NCBI RefSeq assembly: GCF_000377345.1
Contig: NZ_KB898038.1
Location: forward strand, 268,086-332,085
DNA length: 64,000 nucleotides
DNA from: Thioalkalivibrio sp. ALJ16
GTDB taxonomy: Bacteria; Pseudomonadota; Gammaproteobacteria; Ectothiorhodospirales; Ectothiorhodospiraceae
Direction: 5' to 3'
Below the pieces are notes generated by a model, which saw only the letters and a program-made list of their open reading frames with translations, did not search any database and was not told the origin of the DNA. Positions 30,038 through 38,372 of this stretch are shown here, piece by piece. Every line of letters starts with the position of its first letter. Position 1 is the first letter of the stretch. A program made the translations under genes and the position numbers.

Positions 30038-31039
30038 TCAGTCCGCGTTTCCCTCGTGGCGCCCGCGCTTGGCCGCGAGAACCTCGGCATCGGCACGCTG
30101 TACCAGGCTGTCCAGGCCGACATCATCGGCCCGGTAACCGGCCGCCCCGAGGCTGATGGACACGCCCGTCTCCTGTACAAGGCAGTCATGCAGGCGCGCG
30201 CCCATCTGCCGGGCGTCCGCCAGGGCGGTGTCCGGTAGCAGCACTACAAACTCGTCACCGCCGTAACGTCCCAGCAGATCGTTCTCGCGCAGGGTTGCCT
30301 GGGCGGCGGCCGCCACCCGCTTCAGCAGGGCATCGCCCGCCGCGTGCCCGGCGGCATCATTGACCTGCTTGAAGCCGTCCAGATCGAACATCAACAGGGA
30401 CAGCGGCGTGCCATGGCGCCGGGCGCGCTCCATCTCGCGCTCGGCACCGGCCTCGAAGAAGCGGCGGTTGCCCACCCCGGTCAGGGGGTCGCTGGAGGCC
30501 AGCCCTTCCAGCTTCTGGTTGGCCGCACGCAGCTCGCGATTGGCCTGATCCAGCGCCCGTGTACGCTCCTCGATCACCACCTCCAGGTCCCGGTTGTAGC
30601 GCTCCAGGCTTGCGCGCGCCAGACGCAGTTCGGTCACGTTCTGGGAGATCCCGAACAGGTGGGTGATCGCGCCATCCGTGCCATGCACAGGCACCAGCAG
30701 GGTCAGCCAGTGGCCCTCGCGCGCCTCGCCATGGGCATCATGAAAGGTCGCGTGTTCCTCGTAGCGCAGCGGCGCATCCAGGCGCAGGCACTCGCGGTAA
30801 TGCGCCACCACCTGCTCTGCAATATGCCAGGGCAGGAAGTCATGCAGGCGCAGGCCGCTGCAGTCGCGCGCGAACAGCTCGTGCATCCGGGCATTGGCGG
30901 ACTCCACCACGAAATCCGGCCCCTCGACCCGGATCAGGAACATGTTTTCCGGAAAATGCTGCCAGATCTCCGCCAGCAGCGCGGCCTGCCCGAGTTGCTC
31001 GGGCAAAACCGCCGGACCTACCCCGTTGTGCTGCGTCAT
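30038..31039 (-). CDS. PAS-GGDEF diguanylate cyclase
   Basis: This 333-residue cytoplasmic protein makes cyclic-di-GMP. An N-terminal PAS domain (about residues 20-140) is followed by a coiled-coil linker and a GGDEF domain with an intact RYGGDEFVVLLP active site. An inhibitory-site RENDLLGR lies just upstream, giving RxxD at the right spacing. The PAS ligand is unknown. The ATG at 31039 was chosen; a GTG 12 codons upstream could also serve. It is the last gene of a minus-strand run after the exported DsrE-like gene. Confidence 0.93.
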   Translation of the reverse strand: MTQHNGVGPAVLPEQLGQAALLAEIWQHFPENMFLIRVEGPDFVVESANARMHELFARDCSGLRLHDFLPWHIAEQVVAHYRECLRLDAPLRYEEHATFHDAHGEAREGHWLTLLVPVHGTDGAITHLFGISQNVTELRLARASLERYNRDLEVVIEERTRALDQANRELRAANQKLEGLASSDPLTGVGNRRFFEAGAEREMERARRHGTPLSLLMFDLDGFKQVNDAAGHAAGDALLKRVAAAAQATLRENDLLGRYGGDEFVVLLPDTALADARQMGARLHDCLVQETGVSISLGAAGYRADDVGLDSLVQRADAEVLAAKRGRHEGNAD

Positions 31040-31078
31040 CGCGCCCCCGTATCCCTGCGGGTGGTCCGCGCCCACCCT

Positions 31079-31567
31079 TCAGCGCATATAGCCAAAGCCT
31101 TCCTGCTGCTGCAGGCGAACGATCTCGGCATCGGCCATCGGCACCACACTGGCGAAACCGTGGAAGTCCTCCGGGGCATAGCCCCGGCGGGCCGCTCCCG
31201 CCTCGCAGATACGATACTCGATCACACCCCCCATGCTCAGTCCGCGGGCGCGGGTCATCAGGGTCTCGTTTTCGGCAAAGTGGCGGCGCGCGAACAGGTC
31301 CAGCGCGCCACCGTGAATGACCAGCACGATGCGGCTGTCGAAGGGATCGTCACCCGTCATCCGGCTCAGGTAGGCCGCGTGGTCCAGTACGCTCTGCAGG
31401 CCGTCAGGGGTCCCGGCCGTTACATCGTAAACCGCCTTGAGGCCGCTGTAGCTGCGCGCCTCCGGCGCCGCCGCGCCCCAGGGGGCCGGTGGTTCATCGC
31501 CCGTTGCCGCGGCCAGCGGCGCGACCAGCAGCAACGCGGTCGCCCACGCCTGTATACGTCGTTTCAT
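31079..31567 (-). CDS. Exported DsrE-fold protein
   Basis: This 162-residue protein has a signal peptide (ATALLLVAPLAAA) and a mature domain of DsrE-like type, with VYDVTAGTPDGLQSVLDH and IVLVIHGGALDLFARRHF. Periplasmic DsrE-like proteins of this kind are common in sulfur oxidisers but poorly studied. Only one Cys is present (YRICEAG), so a Cys-based sulfur carrier role is possible but unproven. Its start overlaps the end of a broken EAL gene by four bases. Confidence 0.8.
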   Translation of the reverse strand: MKRRIQAWATALLLVAPLAAATGDEPPAPWGAAAPEARSYSGLKAVYDVTAGTPDGLQSVLDHAAYLSRMTGDDPFDSRIVLVIHGGALDLFARRHFAENETLMTRARGLSMGGVIEYRICEAGAARRGYAPEDFHGFASVVPMADAEIVRLQQQEGFGYMR

Positions 31568-31956
31568 TCCCTTGATCCTCCGTGATCGGAATCCATTTCA
31601 CTGCGCATCCCCTGCCGGTCCTCCAGCAGGGCCTCGAAATCCGGCACCGGCATGGCCGGATGGTACAGATGTCCCTGAAAGCGCTCACAGCCATGTTGCA
31701 CGAGAAAATCGCGCTGGGCCGCGTTCTCCACGCCTTCAGCGATCAGGGACAACCCCATATTCTGGGCGATGGCGGTGATGGTGGCGACGATATTGGCATC
31801 GTCCACGTCGTGTTCGATGTCCTGGACGAAGGAGCGGTCAATCTTGAGCACGTCCAGAGGCAGGCGCGCGGCCATCGCACCGGTGTCCTGCAGCAGGCTG
31901 TGCGGGCCAGACCGACGGTGCCCCCGCGGGCGGCGATGGAAAAACGGAATCATCAT
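31564..31956 (-). pseudogene. EAL-domain remnant, C-terminal third only
   Basis: The open frame gives 130 residues. About the last 100 match the end of an EAL phosphodiesterase domain: PLDVLKIDRSFVQDI, LIAEGVENAAQ, and GHLYHPAMP in place of the usual QGY-x3-P. The EAL motif, the Asn and Glu metal ligands and the DDFGTG loop are absent, and the first 28 residues do not match EAL in any frame I could read. It cannot hydrolyse cyclic-di-GMP. It is probably the remnant of a deletion, now coupled (ATGA overlap) to the DsrE-like gene. Confidence 0.75.
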
Positions 31957-32069
31957 GCAGGAAGTCTAGACAGCCGCGGCCCCGGTCACATGAATAAGTA
32001 CCCATGATGCAGATTTCATTGTACCGGACGTCGCCCGGGCGAATCCGCGGCGGGCCCCACCCCCAAACG

Positions 32070-32097
32070 AAAAAAGTCCCGCACAGGGCGGGACTTT
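32070..32097 (-). terminator. Intrinsic terminator of the cold-shock gene
   Basis: A perfect 10-bp stem (32073-32082 with 32088-32097) with a five-base loop is followed on the minus strand by a run of six T. It lies 32 bases after the csp stop and has the classic form of a factor-independent terminator. Confidence 0.9.
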
Positions 32098-32128
32098 CAC
32101 AACCTGGCGCTTGCGCGCCCGGGCTGGG

Positions 32129-32332
32129 TTACTGCGCGACGACGTTCGCGGCAGCCGGACCCTTCTGGCCCTGCTCGACGTCGAACGAGACGCTCTGGCC
32201 TTCAGCCAGCGACTTGAAGCCGCTACCCTGGATGGCGCTGTGATGGACGAACACGTCCTTGGAGCCATCGGTCGGGGTAATAAAGCCAAAGCCTTTTTCG
32301 TCGGAGAACCACTTCACTGTACCTGTAGCCAT
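32129..32332 (-). CDS. CspA-family cold-shock protein
   Basis: This 67-residue single cold-shock domain protein binds single-stranded RNA and DNA and melts RNA structure. It contains the two RNA-binding motifs KGFGFITP (RNP1) and DVFVHHSAI (RNP2) and begins MATGTVKWF. The start follows AGAGG on the minus strand. It has its own terminator and a long leader, so it is a single-gene transcript. Whether it is truly cold-induced cannot be seen. Confidence 0.97.
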   Translation of the reverse strand: MATGTVKWFSDEKGFGFITPTDGSKDVFVHHSAIQGSGFKSLAEGQSVSFDVEQGQKGPAAANVVAQ

Positions 32333-32680
32333 TTCGGTTACCTCTGTTTTGTACGTACTAGGATTAGGATTTCGAGGGGGGAGAGACTGGAGGGCAACCG
32401 AACGACGGTGAATCTTGATCGTGATTCCTGCGGACCCGAAGCGGGACCGGAACTGCGAATCTTAACGCCCCTTGCGGGGTGTCGCCTGGTGCAACATGGA
32501 GCCTGTTACCGTTACCTCGAGGCCATTGTCCTCCCAAACCGCGGTGCATTGATAGTGTTTTTTTGGATTTTCCGTGATCCACCGCACACATTGCTTTAGT
32601 TTCATGCACTTGCACATTCATTTAATTGGCCACAGGCGGGGGTTTTACACCCGCGAACCCGCCTGATACGGGCCCGGCGG
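32333..32680 (-). promoter_or_regulatory. Long leader and promoter region of the cold-shock gene
   Basis: This 348-base gap separates the M48 peptidase stop from csp. Its half farther from csp (32530-32635) is much richer in A and T than the surrounding genome and is the likely promoter zone. A small CCCCG-CAA-GGGG hairpin lies near 32470. Long structured leaders are common in csp mRNAs, where they act as thermosensors; that function here is inference. Confidence 0.5.
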
Positions 32681-34600
32681 TCAAATTGCGGCCGCAGAAC
32701 CGGTCTCCGCATCATCGCCCCAGCCGGCGCTGACCAGCGGCAGGGGCACATGCAGCCCGGCCGCCATCACGCGCAGCAATTCGTGTTCGGCCGTCACCAC
32801 TCGGCCACCGTGCTGGACGGTCACCGCCATGGCCCGAACCAGCCGGTCCTTGTCGCCCAGGCGCAACCCATCCAGGCGCTCCAGTGCCCGATCCAGCACG
32901 CCCGCCCAGGCCCGCGCCCCCGCCGCCCCGGACAGCGCCTCCGGAATCGCGGCGTCCATCGGCAGGGCCCCGGTCAGCTCCCCCAGCCCCGCGGTCAGCG
33001 CGGCGCGGGCGGCGGCAGGATCCTCCGGGTGGCCATGGTGAGCCAGCACCGCCAGCAGGTAGTGCGCGGCCTGCTGATGATCGTCAAGTGCGGCCTGACC
33101 GGGACGTGCCGCCGCGGCGGGGTCGTGGAGGTCGCGCAACTGCCGGCTCAGCAGTCGGCCCAGTGCGTACTCGAAGACAGCCACGCGGCCATCAGCATGG
33201 ATCAGGCGGTCGGTCAGATCCTCCAGCCGCTGGCGGTCCTCCGGCGCGAGCCGGCGCAGGGCCGGGAAGGCCATCTCCAGCAGCGGCATGCGCAGCGCCT
33301 CGGCCAGCGCCGGTTCCGCATCCAGCAGGCCGCGTACCGCCTGCGCGCGCGCCTCGCCCAGGGCCTCGGCCACCATCTCCAGCTGGGCTGCGCGCACGTC
33401 GGCATCCGGGTTCAGCAGCAGATACAGCACGACCTCGACGGCGCGGGCATCAGAGCGAGCGGCCCAGGCCAGCGGTCCCGGGATCGCCGCCAGCAGGGCC
33501 CCGGCCGCCAGTAGCCGGGCCAGCTCCGGGTGCCCGCTCAGCGCCTCGCCGAATGCATCGGCGCCGGGCGCGCGCCCCTCGCGTTCACGCTGCATGCCGT
33601 CCACCGCGCGTTCGCGCGCGGCCTGGCGCACACGGGCATTCAGCTGGCCCCGGAGCGATTCCAGTTCCGCCGGGTCGAAATAGGGTTGCAGCAGGCGGAT
33701 GCGCTCGAGAAGCGGGGGATGGGTCGCGTAGATCTGCCCGATCGCATCGCTGGCAAACAGCATATGGGTGATCTCCTCGGTATTGCCGTTCAGGCCGGCG
33801 TAACGGGCCGCGACCTTCTTCAGCGCGCCGGCCAGCCCCTCCGGCTCGCGCGTGAACTGCACCGCCTGGGCATCCGCCAGGTATTCGCGCTGACGCGAGA
33901 TACCGGCCCGGATCCAGCGGGCCAGGGCCAGCCCGGCATAGCCCACCACGATCAGGGTGACACTGAGTACGCCCACCCCGGTATCGGCGACATCACCGCG
34001 GCGGCGGTGACGCCGGCGCGCCAGCCCGCCCTGCCCCAGCAGCGCGAGGATCTCGATCCCGTAGAGGATGCCGATCAGGCGCATGTTCAGCCGCATATCG
34101 CCGTTGAGCACATGCCCGAACTCGTGGGCGACCACCCCCTTGAGTTCGGCCCGGTCGAGGCTGTCGAGGGCGCCACGGGTAACCGCGATGACTGCATCGC
34201 CGGGACCGAAGCCCGCGGCAAAGGCGTTGATCCCCAGATCCTGCTCCAGGATGTATACCGCCGGCACCGGGACACCCGAGGCGATCGCCATCTCCTCGAC
34301 CACATTGCGCAACCGGCGCTGCAGCGGATCGGCCGGATTCCCCTGCAGCGGGACACCGCCCATCTCCATCGCGATGCGGGCGCCACCGCCCGCGCGCAGC
34401 TGCCAGGTCCGGTACAGGCTGGCGAGCACGATCAGGCCAACCGTAATCGCTGTGGTCCAGGCGATGGCCCGGGCCGTCCCACCCATGCCCCAGACGATCA
34501 GTCCGAGGGTCCCCGCGATCAACAGCACCGCCAGCACGAACAGGGCCAGCAGCACGCGCGTACGCCGATGCGCCTGATCCTGCTGCGCGAAGAAATTCAT
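32681..34600 (-). CDS. M48-family membrane zinc metallopeptidase with long C-terminal extension
   Basis: This 639-residue protein has two N-terminal membrane helices (about residues 15-40 and 45-63) and a peptidase domain with the zinc motif HEFGH at 159-163. EYLADAQAVQF further on provides the third ligand. A third hydrophobic stretch lies around residue 220-240. It resembles HtpX-type proteases that clear damaged membrane proteins, but HtpX is under 300 residues. Here about 330 extra residues, Ala/Leu/Arg-rich and helical, follow the peptidase domain. The ATG at 34600 (MNFFAQQD) fits the family opening. Confidence 0.88.
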   Translation of the reverse strand: MNFFAQQDQAHRRTRVLLALFVLAVLLIAGTLGLIVWGMGGTARAIAWTTAITVGLIVLASLYRTWQLRAGGGARIAMEMGGVPLQGNPADPLQRRLRNVVEEMAIASGVPVPAVYILEQDLGINAFAAGFGPGDAVIAVTRGALDSLDRAELKGVVAHEFGHVLNGDMRLNMRLIGILYGIEILALLGQGGLARRRHRRRGDVADTGVGVLSVTLIVVGYAGLALARWIRAGISRQREYLADAQAVQFTREPEGLAGALKKVAARYAGLNGNTEEITHMLFASDAIGQIYATHPPLLERIRLLQPYFDPAELESLRGQLNARVRQAARERAVDGMQREREGRAPGADAFGEALSGHPELARLLAAGALLAAIPGPLAWAARSDARAVEVVLYLLLNPDADVRAAQLEMVAEALGEARAQAVRGLLDAEPALAEALRMPLLEMAFPALRRLAPEDRQRLEDLTDRLIHADGRVAVFEYALGRLLSRQLRDLHDPAAAARPGQAALDDHQQAAHYLLAVLAHHGHPEDPAAARAALTAGLGELTGALPMDAAIPEALSGAAGARAWAGVLDRALERLDGLRLGDKDRLVRAMAVTVQHGGRVVTAEHELLRVMAAGLHVPLPLVSAGWGDDAETGSAAAI

Positions 34601-34723
34601 CGTCCTGCTGCCCCCGTCGGCGGGCTGGGCGCCCGGGATACCGCCCAGTGCCTCATGCCAGCCCCCTGTTGCGCGGCGCCGACCGTTGTTCGCCGCTGCT
34701 CCCGGGCACCGCATACACCCGGA

Positions 34724-37700
34724 TCAATCGGCCTCTCCCAGGGCGGCACCGGCCAGGCGCAGGGCCCGCGAGAGATCGGCCAGCAGGCGATCACGCCGCG
34801 CATACAGCTCCTGCAGCCGAGCCAGCGCCTGGTCGTGCTGACCGCGTGCGTGCAGGGCCAGCAATTCCTCGGCCAGCTGATGCACCTCCTGCTGCCGACG
34901 CCGCAGCCCGGCCCCGGCATCCTGAAATGCCACGCCGGCGCGTTCCAGCCCGCGCTCGAAGACGTCGCAGTCCGCGGCGATGGAGGGCGGCAGCAGGCCC
35001 TGCCCGCGCAGATAGGCCTCCAGCTGCCCGACCCAGGCCCGGTGCGCCACCCCGGCGTGCATCAGCGGCATCGCCTCGCGCCCGATGCGCGACAGCGTCG
35101 CCCAGTGCCGGGCCGGGCGCCAGGTGGCCACCCAGTCGGGCACATGCGGCGCCGGCATCGGCCGCGCAATCCCGTAGCCCTGGGCCAGCTCGCAGCCAAT
35201 CAGCAGCAGCATGTCGCCGAGTTCGACGGTCTCCACGCCCTCGGCGATCAGACGGCGCCCGAACGCCTCGGCCAGGCTCAGGATGCCGTCCAGGATCGCC
35301 AGGTCCTCGGGATCCTCCAGGATATCGCGCACAAAGCTCTGGTCGACCTTCACCGTGTCCGCCGGCAGCCGCTTGAGGTAGGTCAGCGAGGCATAACCGG
35401 TCCCGAAATCGTCCAGCGAGATCTCCACGCCCAGCGCCCGGCATCCCTGGAGACGCCGCGTCACCTCGATCATGTCACCCAGCGCGCTGGTCTCCAGCAC
35501 CTCCAGCTCCAGGGAGCCGCGGGCGATGTCCGGGTAGGCGTCCAGCAGCTGCTCCAGGCGATCGACGAAATCCGGCTGCCGCAACTGATACGCCGCGACA
35601 TTGACGCTGACGGGCAGATCCAGGCCCACAGCTGCCCAGGCGCGCAGCTGCCGCAGGGCGCGATCGATCACCCATTCGCCCAGTTCGACCGCCAGCGGGT
35701 GGTCCTCGATCTCGGGCAGAAAACGACCCGGCGGCAGCAGCCCCTGCTCCGGGTGCTGCCAGCGGATCAAGGCCTCGACCCCGATCACGTCGCCGGTGCG
35801 CATGTTCACCTTGGGCTGGTAGAACAGTACGAATTCCTCTTCCGCCAGCGCGCGCCGGATATCCGCCAGGGTCTCGTGATGGCTGCGGGCGGAGCGGTCG
35901 CGCTCGGCATCGAACACGTGGAACCGCCCCTTGCCCGCCAGCTTGGCCTGGTACATCGCCTGGTCGGCCTGGCGCAGCAGCTGGTCCGCCTCCATTTCGA
36001 CATCGCCGTCCGGATAGAAAGTCACCCCCAGGCTGGCCGACACCTGGAGCCGTTCATCCTCCTCGAACACGGGCTCGGCCGCCGCCTCGAGCATCCGCTT
36101 CAGCAGGGTCTCGCAGCCGTAGAGATTGTCGATATCGACCAGCACGGCCACGAACTCGTCCCCGCCCAGGCGCGAGAGGGTGTCCTCCGAACGCATGACG
36201 GCCTTCATGCGCGCGGCGACCTCCACCAGCATCCGATCCCCCGCCGCATGGCCGAAGCGGTCGTTGATCTGCTTGAAGCCGTCCAGATCCAGATAGACCA
36301 CCGCCAGGCGTTCATCGTGACGCCGCGCACGGGCCATGGCCTGCTGCAGGCGGTCCGCGAGCAGGGAGCGGTTGGGGAGACCGGTCAGCGCGTCGTAGTG
36401 CGCAATCCGTTCCAGCTGGCGTTCGTGCTCCTTCAGCGTGGTGATGTCCGTCGAGATGCCCAGCAGGCCGGTGATGCGCTCGCGATCGCGGTCGTCCCGG
36501 ATCGGGGTCTTGATCTCCAGATAGACCCGGCGGGTGCCATCCGGCGCGACCACCTCGATCTCCTCGGTGGTCTGCTCGCCGGCCAGCACGCGGCGATCGA
36601 TCTTGCGCAGTTGCCGTACCGTCTCGGCCGGGAAAAAGCGGCTGTCGCTGCTGCCGGGCAGGTCCTCGGCGGTCGCGCCAAACAGCTTCAGGCAGGCGCT
36701 GTTGGCAAAGGTGTAGAGCCCTTCCCGGTCCTTCATGTAGATATAGGACGAGACGTAATCCAGCGCATCCCGGAAGCGCTGCGACTCGGCATGGGCCGCG
36801 CGCAGCGCCAGTTCGTCCTGCTTGCGGTCGGTGATGTCGGTGGCCGTGCCGATCATGCGCAACGGACGCCCGTCCGCATCGCGGCTGACGATCAGGCCGC
36901 GGTCCTCGATCCAGATCCAGTGGCCATCCGCGTGCCGCACCCGGTACTCCCGGGCGTAGAAGCCCCGCTGACCGTCGAGATAGGCACGCAAGGCCGCCTG
37001 CACCGCGGCGCGCTCATCCGGATGGATGCACTGTTCCCATGTCTCCAGGGAGCTCCCGATCTGGGCCTCGTGCACCCCCATGATCTCCCGCCAGCGCGGG
37101 GAAAAGTACAGCTCGTCGCGCGCGATATCCCAGTCATACAGACCGCTGCGCGAGCCCTCCAGAGCGAAGCGCCAGCGGAACTCGCTCTCGCGCAGCTGCT
37201 CTTCCCGCCCCCGGAGCTCCTCGGTCAGACGCTCGGCGATCGCCTCGGCGCGCACCCGCGTGCCCGAGATGGACAGAATCAGCCCGAACAGCAGGGCGCT
37301 CAGCGCCACCCCCGCGCCCAGCGTGCCCCAGGCACTGGTGTAGGCCACTGCCGCCTGCGGATCGCGATGGTCGAACCGTAGCGACCAGACCCGACCGTTG
37401 AAGTCGATCTCGCGTACCTGCGCAAAGCGGCTGGGGGCCTCCGGATCGATCTCGCAGTTGCGGTACAGCAACCGATCCGCATCCATTTCGGGGCCGTCAT
37501 AGATATGCAGCCCGACGGCCTCGCCCTCCATCAGTTCCCAGTCGCCGAGGATGCCGGTCATCAGGTCGGTCATGCGGTAGGGCGAGTAGGCCCAGCCCTT
37601 GAGCGCCCGTGCCCGCTGATCCGGCGTGTCGATCGGCAGGTCCATCCGGTACACGGGGACGTACATCAGCGTGCCGGCCTGCACATCGTGCTCGGTCTCC

Positions 37701-38287
37701 TGCACCAGCTGCACACGCCCGGTCAACGCCGCACGCCCGCTGTCTCGGGCCTGGATCATCGCCGCCCGGCGTACCGGTTCCGAGAACATGTCGTAGCCGA
37801 AGGCGCGCCGGTTGCGGGCATCGAAGGGCTCGAGGTAGACGATCGAGGTGTAGACCTCGCGCGGTTCGTCCGGGAACACGCGGTAGTCCGGAAAGCCCTC
37901 GGCCCGGACCTCCGCGATGTGTGCCGCCAGTTCGTCGGGCTGCAGCAGGCGGGCAAAGCCGATCCCCTGCACGCGCTTGAGGGTGTCGGACACCCGCAGC
38001 TTGCGCACATAGTCGCGCCATTCCTCGCGCGTGACCTCCTCGGAGGCGTCGAACAGACCGGCGGCCCCGCGCAGCACTAGGGCATAGGCATCCAGCCGTT
38101 CCTCGATTCGGATCGTGACCTGATCGGCGGCGAAGGCAAAGCGATCGGCGACCTCGACATCCAGCGCCTGCTTGACCTGCAGCGCCGCCAGCAGCGACAG
38201 CAGCGTGCCGAACAGCAGCACCAGCACCGCGAACGCATAACGGCCGCGTGCGTGGCTGCGCCGATGGAGAGACGGAATGAACTTCAC
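34724..38287 (-). CDS. CHASE-PAS-PAS-GGDEF-EAL receptor with zinc-binding-like C-terminal domain
   Basis: This 1187-residue membrane receptor controls cyclic-di-GMP. After an N-terminal helix (about 17-37) comes a periplasmic CHASE domain (with VQGIGFARLL), then a second helix (about 320-345). Two PAS domains span about 370-610. GGDEF follows at about 630-790 with RLGGDEF and an upstream RSED inhibitory site. EAL spans about 805-1045 with GVEALIRW, LDDFGTGYAS, AEGVET and AQGYGIARPM, so both activities appear possible. The last 110 residues resemble a chemoreceptor zinc-binding domain, with His1082, Cys1107 and His1136 at matching places. The start is GTG. The tail assignment is by eye. Confidence 0.9.
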   Translation of the reverse strand: MKFIPSLHRRSHARGRYAFAVLVLLFGTLLSLLAALQVKQALDVEVADRFAFAADQVTIRIEERLDAYALVLRGAAGLFDASEEVTREEWRDYVRKLRVSDTLKRVQGIGFARLLQPDELAAHIAEVRAEGFPDYRVFPDEPREVYTSIVYLEPFDARNRRAFGYDMFSEPVRRAAMIQARDSGRAALTGRVQLVQETEHDVQAGTLMYVPVYRMDLPIDTPDQRARALKGWAYSPYRMTDLMTGILGDWELMEGEAVGLHIYDGPEMDADRLLYRNCEIDPEAPSRFAQVREIDFNGRVWSLRFDHRDPQAAVAYTSAWGTLGAGVALSALLFGLILSISGTRVRAEAIAERLTEELRGREEQLRESEFRWRFALEGSRSGLYDWDIARDELYFSPRWREIMGVHEAQIGSSLETWEQCIHPDERAAVQAALRAYLDGQRGFYAREYRVRHADGHWIWIEDRGLIVSRDADGRPLRMIGTATDITDRKQDELALRAAHAESQRFRDALDYVSSYIYMKDREGLYTFANSACLKLFGATAEDLPGSSDSRFFPAETVRQLRKIDRRVLAGEQTTEEIEVVAPDGTRRVYLEIKTPIRDDRDRERITGLLGISTDITTLKEHERQLERIAHYDALTGLPNRSLLADRLQQAMARARRHDERLAVVYLDLDGFKQINDRFGHAAGDRMLVEVAARMKAVMRSEDTLSRLGGDEFVAVLVDIDNLYGCETLLKRMLEAAAEPVFEEDERLQVSASLGVTFYPDGDVEMEADQLLRQADQAMYQAKLAGKGRFHVFDAERDRSARSHHETLADIRRALAEEEFVLFYQPKVNMRTGDVIGVEALIRWQHPEQGLLPPGRFLPEIEDHPLAVELGEWVIDRALRQLRAWAAVGLDLPVSVNVAAYQLRQPDFVDRLEQLLDAYPDIARGSLELEVLETSALGDMIEVTRRLQGCRALGVEISLDDFGTGYASLTYLKRLPADTVKVDQSFVRDILEDPEDLAILDGILSLAEAFGRRLIAEGVETVELGDMLLLIGCELAQGYGIARPMPAPHVPDWVATWRPARHWATLSRIGREAMPLMHAGVAHRAWVGQLEAYLRGQGLLPPSIAADCDVFERGLERAGVAFQDAGAGLRRRQQEVHQLAEELLALHARGQHDQALARLQELYARRDRLLADLSRALRLAGAALGEAD

Positions 38288-38372
38288 TCGGGGCCCCGGG
38301 CGGTCTGGAGCTCCAAGTTAAGCACGAAAGGAATGCCGGGCAAACCGGCTCACACCGAGTGTCAGGCGGCGT

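Noticed and set aside
33530..37381. A 1283-residue open frame on the plus strand
   Set aside because: It runs antisense across the M48 peptidase and the GGDEF-EAL receptor genes, and shows no domain of its own.
34724..38287. Calling the GGDEF-EAL receptor a pure phosphodiesterase
   Set aside because: Both GGDEF with its inhibitory site and the EAL metal and loop motifs are intact, so the direction of activity cannot be read from sequence.
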